Source: Lithodes maja (lineage: Eukaryota > Arthropoda > Malacostraca > Decapoda > Lithodidae). Taken from it: 64,000 bases of DNA. Each line of letters begins with the position of its first letter. Position 1 is the first letter of the stretch. The notes under the pieces were generated by a model. The model saw nothing but the letters and a program-made list of their open reading frames with translations, ran no database searches and was not told the DNA's origin. Positions 31,255 through 42,102 of this stretch are shown piece by piece. The translations under genes and the position numbers were made by a program. The DNA is taken from NCBI GenBank assembly GCA_037953745.1, contig JBAKBP010006569.1:1-64000 (forward strand). The letters run 5' to 3'.

Positions 31255-34200
31255 ATAATAATAATAAAGTAGACGTGCCGTTTTGCCCAAAATCAAAACG
31301 GCATACCCAACTCTGCGATGGGATACCATCATCACTATTAATGCCATCATCACTACTACTTCCTTCATAACTACAACCGCCACAATCATCACGACTACTG
31401 TCATCATCACCATTACTATGATCATCATCACTACTTACAATTACAATCATCACTACTACTCTCACCATCATCACTACTACTGTCACCATTGTCACTACCA
31501 TCTTAATCACTACTAGCATTGATACTACAACTATCAACCAGCATTACTATCATCACCACCATCTTACACTCATCATTACTACTGTTAACATCATCACTAT
31601 GACTATAACCATCATCATTACTACTGTCACAAGTATTACCATCATGTATCCTACTGTCACAATCATCACTACTACTGCCATCATCACCATTACTATGATC
31701 TTCATCATCACAACTATTGTCATCATCACTACAACTTTCACCATTATCACTACTACTCACCATAATCACTAATACTCACACCATCGTCACTTCTATCAGC
31801 ACTACTGTCATTATTATCACTACAACTCTCATTACTTGTCACCATCATCACTACTATTATGACCATCATCACTATTACTAGTACTGTCACCGTCATATCT
31901 ACTTCTGTCACCATCATATCTACTACTGTCATCATCATCACTACTGTCAACATCATCAATACAACTACAACCATCATCACTACTATTATCACCATCATCA
32001 CTACTATCACCATCAATCCCACTATTACTACCATCACTTCTAATGCCAACTAAACTAACTTAACCTAGCAAATACGTAGCGAGATGTATTCGCCATCATT
32101 GCTGGGGGGGGGGGGGGGGCGGTCTGGGAGGAGGGGGGGAGGGGTCCGGGAAGGGGGGGGGGGGTAAAACCATATTTTGGACCTAAAATAATAACTATTG
32201 CATAAATTCAAAAAATTCTTTTTTGTCTGACGTTCGCATTCACGCAAGAAATGTTCGTGTGAAATTTGGTGAAAATCCGTCCTACGGTCTAGGAGTTCCG
32301 AGACAGACGGACAACGACAACGACAACAACGACAACGACAACGCCGACGACAGACATTTTTTTTGTGTGGTACCCACTATACGGGGGCGATACCAAACTC
32401 TGCTTACGCAGAGTTGATAAAATAAAATAAAGTAGACGTGCCGTTTTCCCCAAAATCAAAACGGCATACCCAATTCTGCGATGGGTTACCATCATCACTA
32501 CTAATACCATCATCAATAACAATCATCACTACTACTGCCAATCATCACGACTACTGTCATCATCACCATTACTATGATCATCATCACTACTACAATTACA
32601 ATCATCACTACTACTCTCACCATCATCACTACTACTGTCACCATTGTCACTACCATCTTAATCACTACTAGCATTGATACTACAACTATCAACCAGCATT
32701 ACTACTATCATCACCACCATCTTACACTCATCATTACTACTGTTAACATCATCACTACTACTATAACCATCATCATTACTACTGTCACAAGCATTACCAT
32801 CATGTATCCTACTGTCACCATCATCACTACTACTGCCATCATCACCATTACTATGATCTTCATCATCACAACTATTGTCATCATCACTACAACTTTCACC
32901 ATCATCACTACTACTCACCATAATCACTAATACTCACACCATTGTCACTTCCATCAGCACTACTGTCATTATTATCACTACAACTCTCATTACTTGTCAC
33001 CATCATCACTACTATTATGACCATCATCACTATTACTAGTACTGTCACCGTCATATCCACTACTGTCACCATCATATCTACTACTGTCATCATCATCACT
33101 ACTGTCAACATCATCAATACAACTACAACCATCATCACTACTATTATCACCATCATCACTACATCACCATCAATCCCACTATTACTACCATCACTTCTAA
33201 TGCCAACTAAACTAACTTAACCTAGCAAATACGTAGCGAGATGTTTTCGCCCCCAGAACGCCATCATTGCTGGGGGGGGGGGGGGGGGGGTAAAACCATA
33301 TTTTGGACCTAAAATCATAACTATTGCATAAATTCAAAAAATCTTTTTTGACTTGACGTTCACATTCACGCAAGAAATGTTTGTGTGAAATTTGGTGAAA
33401 ATCCGTCCAACGGTCTAGGAAGAGTTCCGAGACAGACGGACGACGACGACGACGACAGATTTTGTTTTCGTGTGGTACCCACTATACGGGGGGCGATACC
33501 AAACTCTGCTTACGCAGAGTTGATAAAATAAAGTAGACGTGCCGTTTTCCCCAAAATCAAAACGGCATACCCAATTCTGCGATGGGTTACCATCATCACT
33601 ACTAATACCATCATCAATAACAATCATCACTACTACTGCCAATCATCACGACTACTGTCATCATCACCATTACTATGATCATCATCACTACTACTCTCAC
33701 CATCACTATTGCTGTCACCATTGTCACTACCATCTTAATCACTACTAGCATCATTGATACTACAACTATCAACCATCATTACTACTATCATCACCACCAT
33801 CTTACAATAAAGTAGACGTGCCGTTTTGCCCAAAATCAAAACGGCATACCCAACTCTGCAATAGGTTACCATCATCACTACTAATACCATCATCAATCAC
33901 AATCTTTACTACTACTGCCATCATCAACTACAACTGCCACAATCATTACAAATACTGTCATCACCAATACTATGATCATCATCACTACTACAATTACAAT
34001 CATCGCTACTACTCTCACCATCATCACTACTACTGTCACCATGGTCACTACCATCTTAATCACTACTATCATCATTGATACAACTATTAACCATCATTAC
34101 TACCATCATCACCACCATCTTACAATCATCATTACTACTGTTAACATCATAAATACTATTATAACAATCATCATTACTACTGTCACAAGTATTACCATCA

Positions 34201-34920
34201 TGGATCCTATCACCATCATCACTACTACTGCCATCATCACCATTACTATGATCTTCATCATCACAACTATTGTCATTTTCACTACAACTTTCACCAATCC
34301 TCACTACTACTCACCATCATCACTAATGCTCACACCATCGTCACTACCAGCATCAATATTTTCATTATTATCACTACAACTATCATCATTACTTGTCACC
34401 ATCATCAATACTATTATGACCATCATTACTACTACTAGTACTGTCACCATCATCACTAATAATGCCATCATCAATCACAAACACCATGATCACTACTACT
34501 GCCATAATCACTACAACTGCCACAATCATCACGACTACTGTAATCATCACCATTACTATGATCATCATCACTACTACTCTCACCATTGTCACTACCATCT
34601 TAATCACGACTATCATCATTGATACTACACCTATCAACCATCATTACTACTATCATCACCACCATCTTACAATCATCATTACCGGTATTGCATAAATTCA
34701 ACAAATCTTTTTTGACTGACGTTCGCATTCACGCAACAAATCTTCGTGTGAAATTTGGTGAAAATCCGTCCAACGGTCTAGGAGGAGTTTCGAGACAGAC
34801 GGACAACGACAACGACAACGACGACGACAGACATTTTTTTCCAGTGGTACCCACTATACGGGGGGGGGGCGATACCAAACTCTGCTTACGCAGAGTTGAT
34901 AAAATAAAGATAAAATAAAA
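31255..34920. repeat. Macrosatellite of about 1.1-kb (ATC)-rich units
   Basis: Four unit heads share AAAGTAGACGTGCCGTTTT and CAAAACGGCATACCCAA, starting near 31264, 32430, 33530 and 33810. The first, second and fourth units are about 1.1-1.16 kb, the third only 280 bp. Each full unit has 0.7-0.9 kb of degenerate ATC/ACT trinucleotides, then a G-run, then a conserved 200-bp tail (GTGAAATTTGGTGAAAATCC, GAGACAGACGGAC, ACGAC repeats) ending in a hairpin, AACTCTGCTTACGCAGAGTT. Long open frames over the trinucleotide parts occur on both strands and are artefacts. Confidence 0.88.
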
Positions 34921-34949
34921 ACACAACCAGCCTCGGAGTCCTGGGCCCC

Positions 34950-35177
34950 TCAACTTTCCCTTCATAAATTTTAAGGGTCACAGGGCCTTGGGAGGGGCTT
35001 TGGTGTCCCGGGCGTTTCCGCACCCTCCTCAGCTCCTTGCCTGGGAGCGGCTTCAGTCACCTGGGCTTTCTTAGTGGTAAGCAGGGAGGTTCTGTGGGGG
35101 TGCTCAGTTATGGCCTTGGTCTTGCTCTGGACCTTGGAACTGTTCGGTCAGACAGCCTGGGGAACTACAACAACAAC
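34950..35177 (+). mobile_element. R1 retroposon, 5'-truncated fragment
   Basis: Matches the 3' half of R1 from CTCAACTTTCCCTTCATAAA through GGCTTCAGTCACCTGGGCTT to GACAGCCTGGGGAACTACAA and a short CAACAA tail. More diverged than the other copies. Confidence 0.75.
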
Positions 35178-35199
35178 TTGATCCCTGGTGACAACTCCT

Positions 35200-35505
35200 C
35201 AAAATGTACTGGACCGCTAACTCTCAACTTCTGCAATATTCGTGGTCCTTCCTCTAACTTTCACTCTCTCTAACACCACCTCTCCTCCAACAAACCTGAA
35301 TTGCTTTTTCTCACATAGACTCGGGTGTCTGAAGCAACTTCCAGCAGCCCCTTCTCTATTTCCTCTTACTTTATCTATCCCAGTTTCAAAGCCAAAGGCA
35401 GATGTTGTGAATATGTGCACAACTAACTCACTTACTCTCGTGTTTCCGAATTCGACTCCTCTGATTTCTCATCTCTCTGGCTCAAACTTTCCTGTCACCC
35501 TCAAA
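35200..35505 (+). pseudogene. LINE apurinic-type endonuclease N-terminus, degenerate
   Basis: Frame from 35200 reads LNFCNIRGPSSNFHSL, then HHLSSNKPELLFLT, SEATSSSPFSISSYF and DSSDFSSLWLKLSCH, the start of a LINE ORF2 endonuclease. Stops interrupt it at about 35272, 35316 and 35427. The second falls where the catalytic Glu of LFLTET would be. The fragment is cut off at 35506 by a TTAA MITE. It may be a CR1-like relative of the 9.9 kb fragment. Confidence 0.72.
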
Positions 35506-35509
35506 TTAA

Positions 35510-35815
35510 GGGGGCCCACCTCGTTTTTTTCCTCTCTCTCTCCCTCTCTCTCTGGGTTGTATCCATACGGCCACATTCAGCCTACTACTTTAAGACGTTT
35601 ATCCCCATTTTGTGGCGAGCGGTAGCGAGCCAGTATATTTAAAACAAAAAGTGTTTTTTGACAGCAGGTTAAATTTGTAATTTTTTCGATAGAAAAATAT
35701 CTCCGGCGAAGCCAGATTTCTTCATACAATGCTGGCTCGCTTTCGCTCTCCAGGAAGAAATTGACAACAGGATGGGGATAAACGTCTTAAAACAGTAGGC
35801 TGAATGGGGCCGAAA
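35510..35815. mobile_element. piggyBac-type MITE (type A), right end lost
   Basis: Begins right after TTAA (35506-35509) with GGGGGCCCACCTCGTTTTTT. It carries TAAGACGTTTATCCCCAT, a hairpin-forming pair GGCGAGCGGTAGCGAGCC / GGCTCGCTTTCGCTC, and GTAGGCTGAATGGGGCCGAA at the right. The terminal 30-40 bp are missing. Confidence 0.75.
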
Positions 35816-35936
35816 TAACTACAGATAGATATATGGGTATCCAACGAAAGCCGAGTCCATTATTATTAGTGTTTATTGTTGTATTATGTAAAGATCCAAT
35901 TATGTTTTATAGTTCAAAGTATGTGTTTGGAGGTGA

Positions 35937-36157
35937 TAAAATAGCCAAAACATTGCTACTTCGTGCTATTATTGTATTATTCCTTCTCATATAAAATAGC
36001 CAAAACATTGCTACTTCGTGCTATTATTGTATTATTCCTTCTCATATAAAATAGCCAAAACATTGCTACTTCGTGCTATTATTGTATTATTCCTTCTCAT
36101 ATAAAATAGCCAAAACATTGCTACTTCGTGCTATTATTGTATTATTCCTTCTCATAT
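35937..36157. repeat. 55-bp tandem repeat, 4 identical copies
   Basis: Unit AAAATAGCCAAAACATTGCT...ATTCCTTCTCATAT at 35937, 35992, 36047 and 36102, with no difference seen between copies: very recent or homogenised. Confidence 0.92.
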
Positions 36158-36164
36158 TCATTCA

Positions 36165-36475
36165 AGTCTTCAAAAAAATTGCTCCGGTTCGACACCCTGG
36201 TAGATATATGAAATTATTATATGTACGCATGCGTCTTTTTATTTCTTGATTTGTAGGAAAGGAAGAAGAGAGTAAGATAGACAGATAAAGAATGTTTTAG
36301 CTTGTGTATGTGCGTGTATATGCATGGCTACTGACTGAGTGACTGACTGTGTTTGTGCATGATTTGTGTTTGTGTGTTTGAGTGTGATGTCTGTAAGAAT
36401 AGAAAGATTTTAGTTATTATAAGTATGTAGAAGTGTGTATGTATGTATGTTTAGCTTTTAAGATAGGAGGGAGAT
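36165..36475. other. No recognisable feature
   Basis: AT-rich with short TG-rich stretches. Confidence 0.5.
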
Positions 36476-36476
36476 A

Positions 36477-36477
<1 letters not shown>

Positions 36478-36530
<53 letters not shown>
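36478..36530. repeat. (TG)n microsatellite
   Basis: Pure GT run. Confidence 0.95.
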
Positions 36531-36639
36531 ACCCCAACGGTATATGAGGGCCCTTCATTGAGTTATTCGCGGAGTAAGCTTGGGTGGCAGTATCAATAAG
36601 GTTGTAATTATTAGATTGTCAATTATGGGAGGTCATACG

Positions 36640-36687
36640 GAAACACACACACTCACAATCTCACACACACACACACACACACACAGT
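36640..36687. repeat. (AC)n microsatellite
   Basis: ACACAC runs directly before the 21-bp minisatellite. Confidence 0.9.
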
Positions 36688-36689
36688 AC

Positions 36690-37145
36690 AAAATGTACAA
36701 AGACACAATTGAAATGTACAAAGACCGGAATGAAACGTACAATGATCGAAATAAAATGTACAAAGACCGGAATTAAGGGTACAAAGACCAGAATTAGAGG
36801 TACAAAGATCTAAATAGAAGGTACATATACCGGAATGAAAGGTACAAAGACCGAAATAAAATGTACAAAGACCGAAATCTAACGTAGAAAGGCCGGAATA
36901 AAACTTAGAAAGGCCAGAATAAAATGCACAAAGACCGAAATAAAATTTACAAAACCAAAATAAAATGTACAAAGACCGAAATAAAACATACACTGAACGA
37001 AATAAAATGTACAAAGACCGAAATAAAACGTACACTGACCGAAATAAAAGGTAGAAAGACCGAAGTAAGGCTTACAAAGACTGAAATAAAATGTACAAAG
37101 ACAAAAATAAAAGATACAAAGACCGGAATAAATGTAGAAAGACCC
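36690..37145. repeat. 21-bp minisatellite, about 21 copies
   Basis: Consensus near GTACAAAGACCGAAATAAAA plus one base. Because the unit is 21 bp and lacks stops, both strands stay open (a KCTKTEI repeat on plus, a CTFYFGL repeat on minus). No start context, flanking gene or amino-acid-level constraint is visible, so I treat it as non-coding. Confidence 0.88.
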
Positions 37146-37235
37146 TGCGGCACAGAAAGTGCTAGTTTCCCCCTTGTAATAGGATTTATCATGTCCAATT
37201 ATTCTCTTATTATGTATTAAGGCACCTCTTACTCC

Positions 37236-37253
37236 CCCCCCCCCCCCCCCTGC
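37236..37253. repeat. Poly-C run
   Basis: About 18-20 consecutive C. Confidence 0.95.
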
Positions 37254-37289
37254 ACACATTGTACCCTGGCCTGTGCAATCCCTGTTCTG

Positions 37290-37710
37290 ATCGAATATTT
37301 TTGTTCTGTTACTTTGTGATCGGATTTGTTTTCTGTTACGTTTGATCGGGTCTGTTACGTTTTGATTTGATATTTTTTCTGTTCTGTTTTGATGGAGTCT
37401 GTTAGTTTATGTTCTGTTTTGATCGGGTTAGTTTCTTTTCTGTTATGATAATGGTCTGTTCTGTTCTGATCGTTTCTGTTCTGTTCTGATCTTTTATTTT
37501 CTGTTCTGATGTGGTGTGATAGTTTATGTTTTGTTCTGATTTGGTCTGTTATCTTCTGTTCTGTTCTGATCTGAGCTGTTCTTTTCTATATCGGTGTAAG
37601 CCTTTCCTGTTATATCCCATCTATCCGACCCTGATCTGCTGTTTTATATTCTACCGTATTTTGTTCTTGGCCTGTTCTGTCCCTGTTCTGTCCTATATGC
37701 TCTCAGTAGA
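37290..37710. repeat. Degenerate (GTTCT)n array
   Basis: TCTGTTCTGATCG-type words based on the pentamer GTTCT. Inverted partner of 38060-38372. Confidence 0.85.
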
Positions 37711-37711
37711 G

Positions 37712-38003
37712 TTCATTTGGCGTTTTTTCCCCTAGACTTCCATCAAGCTTGAATGAACACCCCCAAGACCCCCCTACGATAAATATTAACACAGTCATAG
37801 GTACAAAATGTCCCAGCCAAAGGCCGGTTCCTCATAAATTACAAGCTCGCTATCCCTCGCTAGGAAAATATCGACACTTAAATGGCACGAAAGGTCTAAA
37901 ATTGACAAAGAAAATCTCAAGGGGGAGACCGTCTTAAAATCTCAACACTAATGGGGCTAAACATGATGGAGAAAGGAGTCCAGAAACAAACAAAGGCCTC
38001 CTC
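37712..38003 (-). mobile_element. piggyBac-type MITE (type B), between inverted pentamer arrays
   Basis: Reverse of the family consensus: CCTAGACTTCCATC at the left, AGCCAAAGGCCGGTTCCTC in the middle, and TGGGGCTAAACATGATGG...GGCCTCCTCTTAA at the right. The right TTAA is at 38004-38007; the left terminus is decayed. Confidence 0.7.
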
Positions 38004-38059
38004 TTAACTTCCAAATTTGATGTCATCACCTCACATGGTGTGACTTTCTAAAACAATGC

Positions 38060-38372
38060 AAAACTGAACAGAATAATACAGATCAGAACAGAACAGAACA
38101 AAAATATTAGAACACAACTTAACAGAGCAAAACGCAACATAGCAGATCAGATCAGAACAAAACAGAACAGAACACACCAAAACAACAGACCAGGTCAGAA
38201 CAGAACAGAGCACAGCAAAACAGCAGAACAGATCAGAACACAACAGATCAGAACACAACAGAACAGAAGAGAAGAGATCGGAGCAGAACAAAACAGAACA
38301 TATCAAACCAGAACAGACCGGAACAGAATAGAACAGGTAAGAACAGAACAAAGCAAAACAGAACAGAACAAT
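38060..38372. repeat. (AGAAC)n array
   Basis: GAACAGAACAGAACA words, the reverse complement of the array at 37290-37710. Confidence 0.88.
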
Positions 38373-38520
38373 TCAATGCTTTATTGCATTGTATGATCTT
38401 CAGAATAAAAACAAGAAAATTAACTACCGTATAGCCACAAAAGGATAATTCATAATATATATTTAAAACAATTTTCATTATAAATATAGATACACTTCAT
38501 TTGATAGATAACCAAATAAA

Positions 38521-38731
38521 CCCCTTGAGAACTATAACGCATTTTGGCAGTATATTTTGGTTATCATATGATGATTTTATGCAGCTTAGAAAGGATCTGT
38601 GGAAATTAAAATGGGTTAAGACGATCTCAATTCACCCTCTGACTTCCATATACCTTTCCTAATCCAATTATAATCGTAAATAAAAGCCATATCATATAAT
38701 AAAAAAAATGCGTCCTCTTACCCTGAAAGCG
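38521..38731. mobile_element. piggyBac-type MITE (type C), 211 bp
   Basis: Left end CCCCTTGAGAACTATAACGC, right end inverted (GCGTCCTCTTACCC...AAGCG), followed by TTAA at 38732-38735. Internal GATGATTTTATGCAGCTTAG matches the style of the copy at 47.7 kb. Confidence 0.6.
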
Positions 38732-38819
38732 TTAAAGGGGCCCACCTCGCTTTTTTTCTCTTTCGCTCCCTCTCCCTTTGGCTTGTAGACATTCGGCCCC
38801 ATTCAGCCTACTGTTTTAA

Positions 38820-39468
38820 GGGGAGGTTTTTAGTTTACTCCTTAGACTTCCATCTAGCTTAAAATTACTCCCCCTTGACCCCCTTTCAAGATAAATTTGT
38901 ACATTTTTCGGTAGAAAAATATCCCGGCCGAAGGCCGGTTCCTCTTAAGGGGAGGTCTCCACTTGAGGGATTGTTTTCTTGACCCCATTCTCCCTCATGT
39001 TTAGCCCCATTGCTTTTGATATTATAAAACGTTTGCCCCATTAGTTTAACGATTTTAAGAACTTTCACCCCATATTAAGACCTGTCGTGCAATTCAGGTG
39101 TCTATTTTATCCTGGCGAGCGATAGCGAGCCTGTAATTTAAGAGGAACCGGCCTTCGGCCGGGACATTTTTCTACCGAAAAATTTACAAATTTATCTTGA
39201 AAGGGACTCGAGGGGGTGTAATTTTAAGGTTGATGGAGGTCTAGGGAACAAACTAAATACCTCCCCTTAAATTACAGGCTCGCTATCACTCGTCAGAAAA
39301 AAATCGACACCTAAATGGGACGAAAGGTCTTAAAAGTGACATAATGGGGCGAAAGGACTTACAATCGCCAAACTAATGGGGCGAACGTCTTAAAATCTCA
39401 AAATCAATATGGCTAAACATGAGGAAGAAAGGGGTAAAGAAAAAAATCCCTCAAGTGGAAATCTCCCC
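38820..39468 (-). mobile_element. piggyBac-type MITE (type B), middle member of the nest
   Basis: Left half 38820-38944 (GGGAGGTTTTTAGTTTACTC ... GGCCGGTTCCTC) and right half 39271-39468 (ATTACAGGCTCGC ... GGAAATCTCCCC) together make one reverse-oriented type B element. It is itself split at an internal TTAA. Confidence 0.82.
38949..39266 (+). mobile_element. piggyBac-type MITE (type B), innermost member, 318 bp
   Basis: Begins GGGGAGGTCTCCACTTGAGG and ends ACTAAATACCTCCCC, with TTAA at 38945-38948 and 39267-39270. Forward orientation, opposite to the element it sits in. Confidence 0.85.
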
Positions 39469-39763
39469 TTAAGACGCTTACCCCCATCCAGGTATCAATA
39501 TTTTCCTGGCGAGTGGTAGCGAGCCAACATATATATTTTTTGTTGTGACAGGAAGCTAAATTTGTAAATTTTTCGATAGAAAAATTTCTCCGGCGAAACC
39601 GGATTTCTCCGTACAATGCTGGCTCGCTTTCGCTCGCCAGGAAGAAATCGACATCTGGATGGGGATAAACGTCTTAAAACAGTTGGCTGAATGGGGCCGA
39701 ATGGATACAAGCCAGGGAACGAGAGAAAAGGAGAGAGAGATAAAAACAAAACGGTGACCCCCA

Positions 39764-39902
39764 TAATATTATTTTTATTAATCTCACCACCACACCCCCA
39801 ATGAAATTAATTAAAGTATATATGATCCACCGGGATTCGAACCCGGGTTATCACACACATATTTTTGCCACCTTAACCATTACACCACCAGGACGGTTAA
39901 AG
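39764..39902 (-). mobile_element. tRNA-headed SINE (well preserved)
   Basis: On the minus strand, TCCTGGTGGTGTAATGGTTA supplies a D-arm and A-box, and AACCCGGGTTCGAATCCCGG a perfect T-arm and B-box. The anticodon arm is degenerate and the acceptor ends do not pair. The tail is ATTAATAAAAATAATATTA. Confidence 0.78.
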
Positions 39903-40078
39903 GTTTATGCACACGCCTACGACTTATTATCCATTCTCGAATACTGGATATTAATCTAATCATGTTCATACTCCCAACCGCACTATGGTAGCCTACTGTT
40001 TAAGTGAGAGGAAAGAATATTCATGGGGCACAGATCATATAGACCGGCCTCTCGAAGAAATATCCCTAAACCTACTAA

Positions 40079-40217
40079 TAATATTATTTTTATTAATCTC
40101 ACCACCACACCCCCAATGAAATTAATTAAAGTATATATGATCCACCGGGATTCGAACCCGGGTTATCACACACATATTTTTGCCACCTTAACCATTACAC
40201 CACCAGGACGGTTAAAG
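40079..40217 (-). mobile_element. tRNA-headed SINE, duplicate of the previous one
   Basis: Same as 39764-39902; it arose by segmental duplication and not by new insertion, because the flank is duplicated too. Confidence 0.78.
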
Positions 40218-40447
40218 GTTTATGCACACGCCTACGACTTATTATCCATTCTCGAATACTGGATATTAATCTAATCATGTTCATACTCCCAACCGCACTA
40301 TGGTAGCCTACTGTTTAAGTGAGAGGAAAGAATATACAATATGACGTAATACTGATACAGGCAAATGAGGGGATTTCATGTACAGTTGCCCATATAAGTT
40401 CTGTTCCTCGTCGTGATCTTATGAATGACAGTAACATTAGTGTGTGT

Positions 40448-40859
40448 TGGTGATGGGCTGGTCTATCAGAGTGAGAACTGAGCGATCTCTGCCATACCCA
40501 TAGCTTACTCTGGCTGTTCCTTTTACTTATATATTTTCTAGATCTCAAGTGACGGCGTCTCTTCCGTGGATTGACCTCCCAATCTACCAAGATTGGAAGC
40601 CAAAGTGTCACATTTTTCCCTTGCCCCTCAACTTTCTCATCACAATTGCTGAGGGGCACAGGGCCCTGGGTGGGGCTTTGGTTTCCCGGGCGTTTCCGCG
40701 CCCTCCTCAGCTCCCCGCCATGGAGTGGCTTCGGTCACCCAGGCTTTATTGTGGTAGGCAGGGAGGGTTCTGTGGGGGCGTTCGGTTATGGCCTTGGCCT
40801 TGCTCGGGGCCTTGGGGCTGTTCGGCCAGGCAGCCTGGGGAACAGCAACAACAACAACA
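40448..40859 (+). mobile_element. R1 retroposon, 5'-truncated, 14-bp target duplication
   Basis: Starts inside R1 at GTGATGGGCTGGTCTATC (equivalent to about 90 bp into the full copy) and ends with AACAGCAACAACAACAAC. The direct repeat ACATTAGTGTGTGT lies at 40434-40447 and 40860-40873. 5' truncation plus target duplication is the classic outcome of target-primed reverse transcription. Confidence 0.87.
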
Positions 40860-40904
40860 ACATTAGTGTGTGTGTGTGTATATATATATATATTGATATC
40901 GATA

Positions 40905-41035
40905 AAGAAATGGGATGAAAGGTCTTAAAATCGCCAAACAAATGTAACGAACGTCTTAAAATCTAAAAACTAATATGCTAAACATGAAAGAGAAGGGGGT
41001 CCATAAAAAGCGATACCCTCCCCCTTAAGGGATTC
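40905..41035 (-). mobile_element. piggyBac-type MITE (type B), fragment
   Basis: Carries GAAAGGTCTTAAAATCGCCA and GCTAAACATGAAAGAGAAGG, the left-hand type B sequence in reverse, ending CCTCCCCCTTAA. Confidence 0.7.
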
Positions 41036-41188
41036 AATGAAATTTCAATTAACATCTTGATAGACTAAAATATATAATGATTTTGTATATATTCAATAGA
41101 AAGATAGATAAAATAATCATAATAAATAAATATATAAATAAGTATATATAAATAAATCAATATATAAAAATATAATATATACAGTATA

Positions 41189-41189
<1 letters not shown>

Positions 41190-41249
<60 letters not shown>

Positions 41250-41262
41250 TTTTTTTTTTTTT
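41190..41262. repeat. (TA)n and poly-T at PLE end
   Basis: TA run followed by a T-run of about 18; on the minus strand it follows the PLE terminal segment. Confidence 0.9.
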
Positions 41263-41264
41263 TT

Positions 41265-42098
41265 CTTTAATACATACGAGGTTGAAAGAAATGGCAATTT
41301 CTGCGTTGGAAATTTTATTATTCAAAGTTTCCAGGTCTCTGATGAGTTTTCGCTGGGTGGCAGGAAGTAGATGAATGAGATTAGCAAAATTCATGGTGGT
41401 ACAGGGTTACATGATGATACAGGATATACGACGCATTTCACTGGACAACCAGCATTATCAAGTAAGGATTGAATGATATAAAAGGTAAACAGGAAGGGTA
41501 TATATAGAGGGTGGAGGATCAGAGGAGGCGAAAATCAGGGGGCAAAAGTCTGCTATTAGTGGAGGGGTATTCTAGGAGTGAAAAAGGGAGAACTGCTTCA
41601 CGCATGCGCACTGGATGCGGGAAGGTGGTGGTCGGTTGGCGGGGTTGAAGCTGATTGGCTGCGTGTCGAGTTGCGTAGTACGTGTGGCACCGGCAGAAGA
41701 CGAAGCTGAAGGAGGTAGCGCAGGGGGATGCGTCAAGGGTACCGGGGGGCACCGGGGGGCGTTAGGTCCTGTAGGAAAGTGCCTTTTGGCAGAAGGAAGG
41801 ATCTGAAGGTCCAGAGTTTGGTTGTTGATGTTGGGATGTAAGGCTTGGATATATAATGCTTCGAGTATAGGTAATCTCCTTGGGTCACTTTCTTTATCGA
41901 GTATGGTAGTGTGTTTCTCTAACTCGTTGCGTGTGAGGTGGGGGTGGTTAGGGGTGAGATAGTGGTCTTTGATGGCTCCAGCCTGAAGGTGAAGAGTTAA
42001 CCGACGTGAAAGACGAGTCTGAGTCATACCAATATAGGAATGAGGTCCACAGTCCTCATAATTACAGGTATGTTGGTAAATGACGTGATTGTCGGTCG
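41265..42098 (-). mobile_element. Penelope-like element, 3' half, minus strand
   Basis: Contains the GIY-YIG endonuclease and terminal part of a PLE, with its 3' end toward (TA)n at 41.2 kb and a truncated 5' end at about 42098, where it meets the plus-strand copy head to head. The 3' region is nearly identical to the plus copy but lacks a 10-bp insert present there near 44262. The terminal segment encodes MNFANLIHLLPATQRKLI. Confidence 0.85.
41572..42098 (-). pseudogene. PLE GIY-YIG endonuclease domain, partial
   Basis: Open frame with TDNHVIYQHTCNYEDCGPHS, then YIGMTQTRLSRRLTLHL, GAIKDHY and ILDKESDPRRLPILEALYIQ. The GIY-YIG core, the Arg and the paired Cys (CNYEDC) of the zinc finger are all present. 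RT is absent. The frame is open but a truncated copy could not move by itself. Four codons upstream of TDNH come from the junction. Confidence 0.82.
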
Positions 42099-42102
42099 CT
42101 GA

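Larger units (their letters stand above)
38736..39763. mobile_element. piggyBac-type MITE (type A), outer member of a nest
   Basis: Left part 38736-38815 (AGGGGCCCACCTCGC ... CCCATTCAGCCTACTG), right part 39473-39763 (GACGCTTACCCCCATCC ... GACCCCCA). TTAA copies at 38816-38819 and 39469-39472 mark the insertion of a type B MITE in its internal TTAA. Confidence 0.82.
39764..40335. repeat. Direct duplication of 257 bp, 58-bp spacer
   Basis: 39764-40020 (TAATATTATTTTTATTAATC ... GTGAGAGGAAAGAATAT) is repeated at 40079-40335 with no difference that I could see. Each copy contains a tRNA-headed SINE and its downstream flank. Confidence 0.9.

Noticed and set aside
31253..34637. Asp/Ser- or Thr/Ile-rich frames in the (ATC) satellite
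   Set aside because: All frames of an ATC/ACT repeat are open; not proteins.
39820..39900. Functional tRNA gene on the minus strand
   Set aside because: The T-arm is perfect but acceptor ends do not pair and the anticodon arm is degenerate; copies with the same tail exist, so SINE.
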